Part shown: one piece after another, positions 62,240 through 64,000 of the stretch
Layout: each line of letters opens with the position of its first letter
Numbering within the stretch: position 1 is the stretch's first letter
Assembly (NCBI RefSeq): GCF_042688525.2
Contig: NZ_JBHWAB010000001.1
Coordinates: 2,170,001 to 2,234,000 of the forward strand
Direction of reading: 5' to 3'
DNA from: Haloimpatiens sp042688525
GTDB lineage: Bacteria; Bacillota; Clostridia; Clostridiales; Clostridiaceae
DNA length: 64,000 nt
Made by a program: the position numbers and the translations under genes
The notes under the pieces: generated by a model
Told to the model about the DNA's origin: nothing
Seen by the model: the letters and a program-made list of their open reading frames with translations, nothing else
The model's database searches: none

Positions 62240-64000
62240 CTAATAATTATTAACTTCCTTTATACTTAAAGCTATTCTTTTCTCTTCTGCTTCAACATCA
62301 ATTATCTTAGCTTTTACGTTTTCACCTATTTCAAGTATATCACTTGGCTTTTCAATTCTATTATGACTAATTTTAGAAACATGAACCAATCCATCTACAC
62401 CAGGCTCCAATTCAACAAAAGCACCAAAATTAGTTAATCTAACTATCTTTCCTAGAACAATATTTCCTATAGGATATTTCTCTTGCACGTTTTTCCAAGG
62501 ATCTTCAATAAGTTTTTTAATACTTAATGATAATTTTCCCTTTTCTTTGTCAACATTTAAAACTAATGTTTTTACTTTATCTCCTATTTTAAGTACATCA
62601 CTTGGTTTATTTAATTTTTTCCAAGATATCTCTGATATATGCAAAAGACCATCTATACCACCAACTTCAACAAAAGCACCAAAGTTAGTTAATCTTCTTA
62701 CTTCTCCCTCTACTATTTGACCATTTTGTAAATTTGTCCATGTTTCTTTCTGCAATTTTTGTAGTTCTTCCTTTAAAATTTCTTTATGAGATGCAACTAT
62801 TTTTGAGTTCTTTCTATCATTAACAAATTCAATTATTTTTACTTGTAAAGTTTTATTTATATAAGATTCCAAATGTGGTACATGATGTATATCTATATGT
62901 GACGCTGGAATAAATATTCTAATATTCTTATAAAAACCTACTAGTCCACCTTTCACTACATCTTTAACTTTAATATCCAAAGAAGTTTTTAAATTACACA
63001 ATTCTTCTATTTCTTTTAATGCTTTCTCTCTTTCTAATTCTATTTGTGATAAAACAACAAATCCATCTGAATTTTGTCTGCTTAATACTTTTGCTTTTAC
63101 ACTTTCCCCTTTTTTAAAAATTTGTGTTAAATCTACATCTTCATCTAATACCATTTCATTTTTAGGTAATATCGCATCTGTTTTATAACCTATATTAATA
63201 AATAGTTCTTTTTCATTAACTGAAATTATTTTTCCATCTAATGTATCTCCAACAGCTATATTAAAATTATTGTTATTCATAAATTCCATTTGAACATTTT
63301 GATCTATTTCTATAGTATTGTTTTGCATTTTATCAATTACCTCCTTTATTATCCAATCTGGTGTTGATGCTCCTGCGGTAATACCTACATTAACAATTTT
63401 TTCGTCTACAACAACCTCATTAGGTATTTCCTTTGCATTTTCAATATGTATTGTATTAGAGCAGTTTTTCTTACATATCTCATATAATTTTGTGGTATTT
63501 GAACTATGATGACCACCAACTACTATCATCATATCAATTTTTTTTGAAAGTTCTTCAGCAGCTTTTTGTCTTATATGTGTAGCACTACATATAGTATTAA
63601 AAGCGGCAATTTCCTTTGAATTTTCAATTACTATGTCCAATGCTTTTTCCCATGTCTCTTGTTTTTCTGTAGTTTGTGATACCACACATACCTTTGAAGA
63701 TATTAAATTAGTATCTATATCATCTTTAATTATTAAAGCATTATTATTACACCATCCATTTATCCCCTGAACTTCTGGATGATTTTTATCACCAACTATT
63801 ACTACTTGGTAATTGTCTTCACTATATTGCTTTACTTTTTGATGAATGCTGCCAACATAAGGGCATGTAGCATCAACTACAATCAAATTTTTCTTTTTTA
63901 AATTTTCTATTACGTCTAGAGGAACACCATGAGATCTAATGATTATTATATCCCCTTCATTTAACTTATGGATTTCTTCTAATTTTATTGGAAAAATATT
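62240..64000 (-). CDS. IspH-ribosomal S1 fusion protein, partial (runs off right edge)
   Basis: 586 residues are visible and the frame stays open to the edge. The N-terminal part is IspH (HMBPP reductase, isoprenoid synthesis): RSHGVP, DATCP and NTICSATH carry active-site His and two of three cluster cysteines, and GGHHSSNT is present. From about 220 residues in, four S1 RNA-binding repeats follow; the last two (RRLTNFGAFVEVGGIDGLLH and VRLTNFGAFVELEPGVDGLV) are canonical. This fusion is characteristic of clostridia. The first about 60 residues, with the third cysteine, lie outside the window. Confidence 0.94.
   Translation of the reverse strand, partial: NIFPIKLEEIHKLNEGDIIIIRSHGVPLDVIENLKKKNLIVVDATCPYVGSIHQKVKQYSEDNYQVVIVGDKNHPEVQGINGWCNNNALIIKDDIDTNLISSKVCVVSQTTEKQETWEKALDIVIENSKEIAAFNTICSATHIRQKAAEELSKKIDMMIVVGGHHSSNTTKLYEICKKNCSNTIHIENAKEIPNEVVVDEKIVNVGITAGASTPDWIIKEVIDKMQNNTIEIDQNVQMEFMNNNNFNIAVGDTLDGKIISVNEKELFINIGYKTDAILPKNEMVLDEDVDLTQIFKKGESVKAKVLSRQNSDGFVVLSQIELEREKALKEIEELCNLKTSLDIKVKDVVKGGLVGFYKNIRIFIPASHIDIHHVPHLESYINKTLQVKIIEFVNDRKNSKIVASHKEILKEELQKLQKETWTNLQNGQIVEGEVRRLTNFGAFVEVGGIDGLLHISEISWKKLNKPSDVLKIGDKVKTLVLNVDKEKGKLSLSIKKLIEDPWKNVQEKYPIGNIVLGKIVRLTNFGAFVELEPGVDGLVHVSKISHNRIEKPSDILEIGENVKAKIIDVEAEEKRIALSIKEVNNY

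Overview
The window is a low-GC Firmicutes chromosome, almost certainly Clostridium sensu stricto. The evidence is strong AT bias, AGGAGG ribosome binding sites, spore genes (an alpha/beta small acid-soluble spore protein and a CotS-type coat protein), a clostridial 16S rRNA, the MutS-MutL-MiaA-Hfq cluster, and an IspH-S1 fusion typical of clostridia. I do not assign a species.

The first 23 kb is a defence and mobile-element island. A cas6 gene runs off the left edge on the minus strand. To its right is one large type I-B-like CRISPR array (693-10344, 35 repeats) read on the minus strand from a leader at about 10345-10500. Three unrelated mobile elements cut the array, each inside a different spacer, and each spacer can be rebuilt precisely: an IS110-family element whose bridge RNA can be read (1680-3493), a Tn7/Tn5053-like element with a 6-bp target duplication (4077-8139), and an IS4-family element with a 10-bp duplication (8377-9832). 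Next comes a type III-D-like operon on the plus strand (12031-21233): Cas6, a CARF-HEPN Csx1, a Cas10 with no visible HD domain, a Csx10-like Cas5, a small Cas11-like subunit, four Cas7-like proteins and one unknown protein. Three small arrays with related but distinct repeats (11585-11878, 21499-21594, 22295-22915) flank the operon, each with its own leader. No cas1 or cas2 is present in the window.

From 23 kb rightwards the content is mostly ordinary chromosome: a YabE-like cell-wall protein, SatD/DUF3307 genes, a Fet-type ABC exporter, DegV, a T-box-controlled sodium symporter, a 16S rRNA gene with only one tRNA behind it, a DEAD-box helicase, a GGDEF-EAL protein, IlvE, a PHP phosphatase, PurB, a tyrosine recombinase, LexA, the cluster methionine-gamma-lyase-like/hfq/miaA/mutL/mutS/miaB, two aminotransferases, tRNA genes, SpeH and the IspH-S1 fusion.

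A family of about 255-bp almost perfectly self-complementary intergenic elements recurs through this part (22982, 26781, 34878, 44689, 61334, plus a variant form at 29857 and 30483). In the variant the outer stem has changed on both arms while pairing is kept. Together with the readable bridge RNA, this is the most unusual structure in the window.
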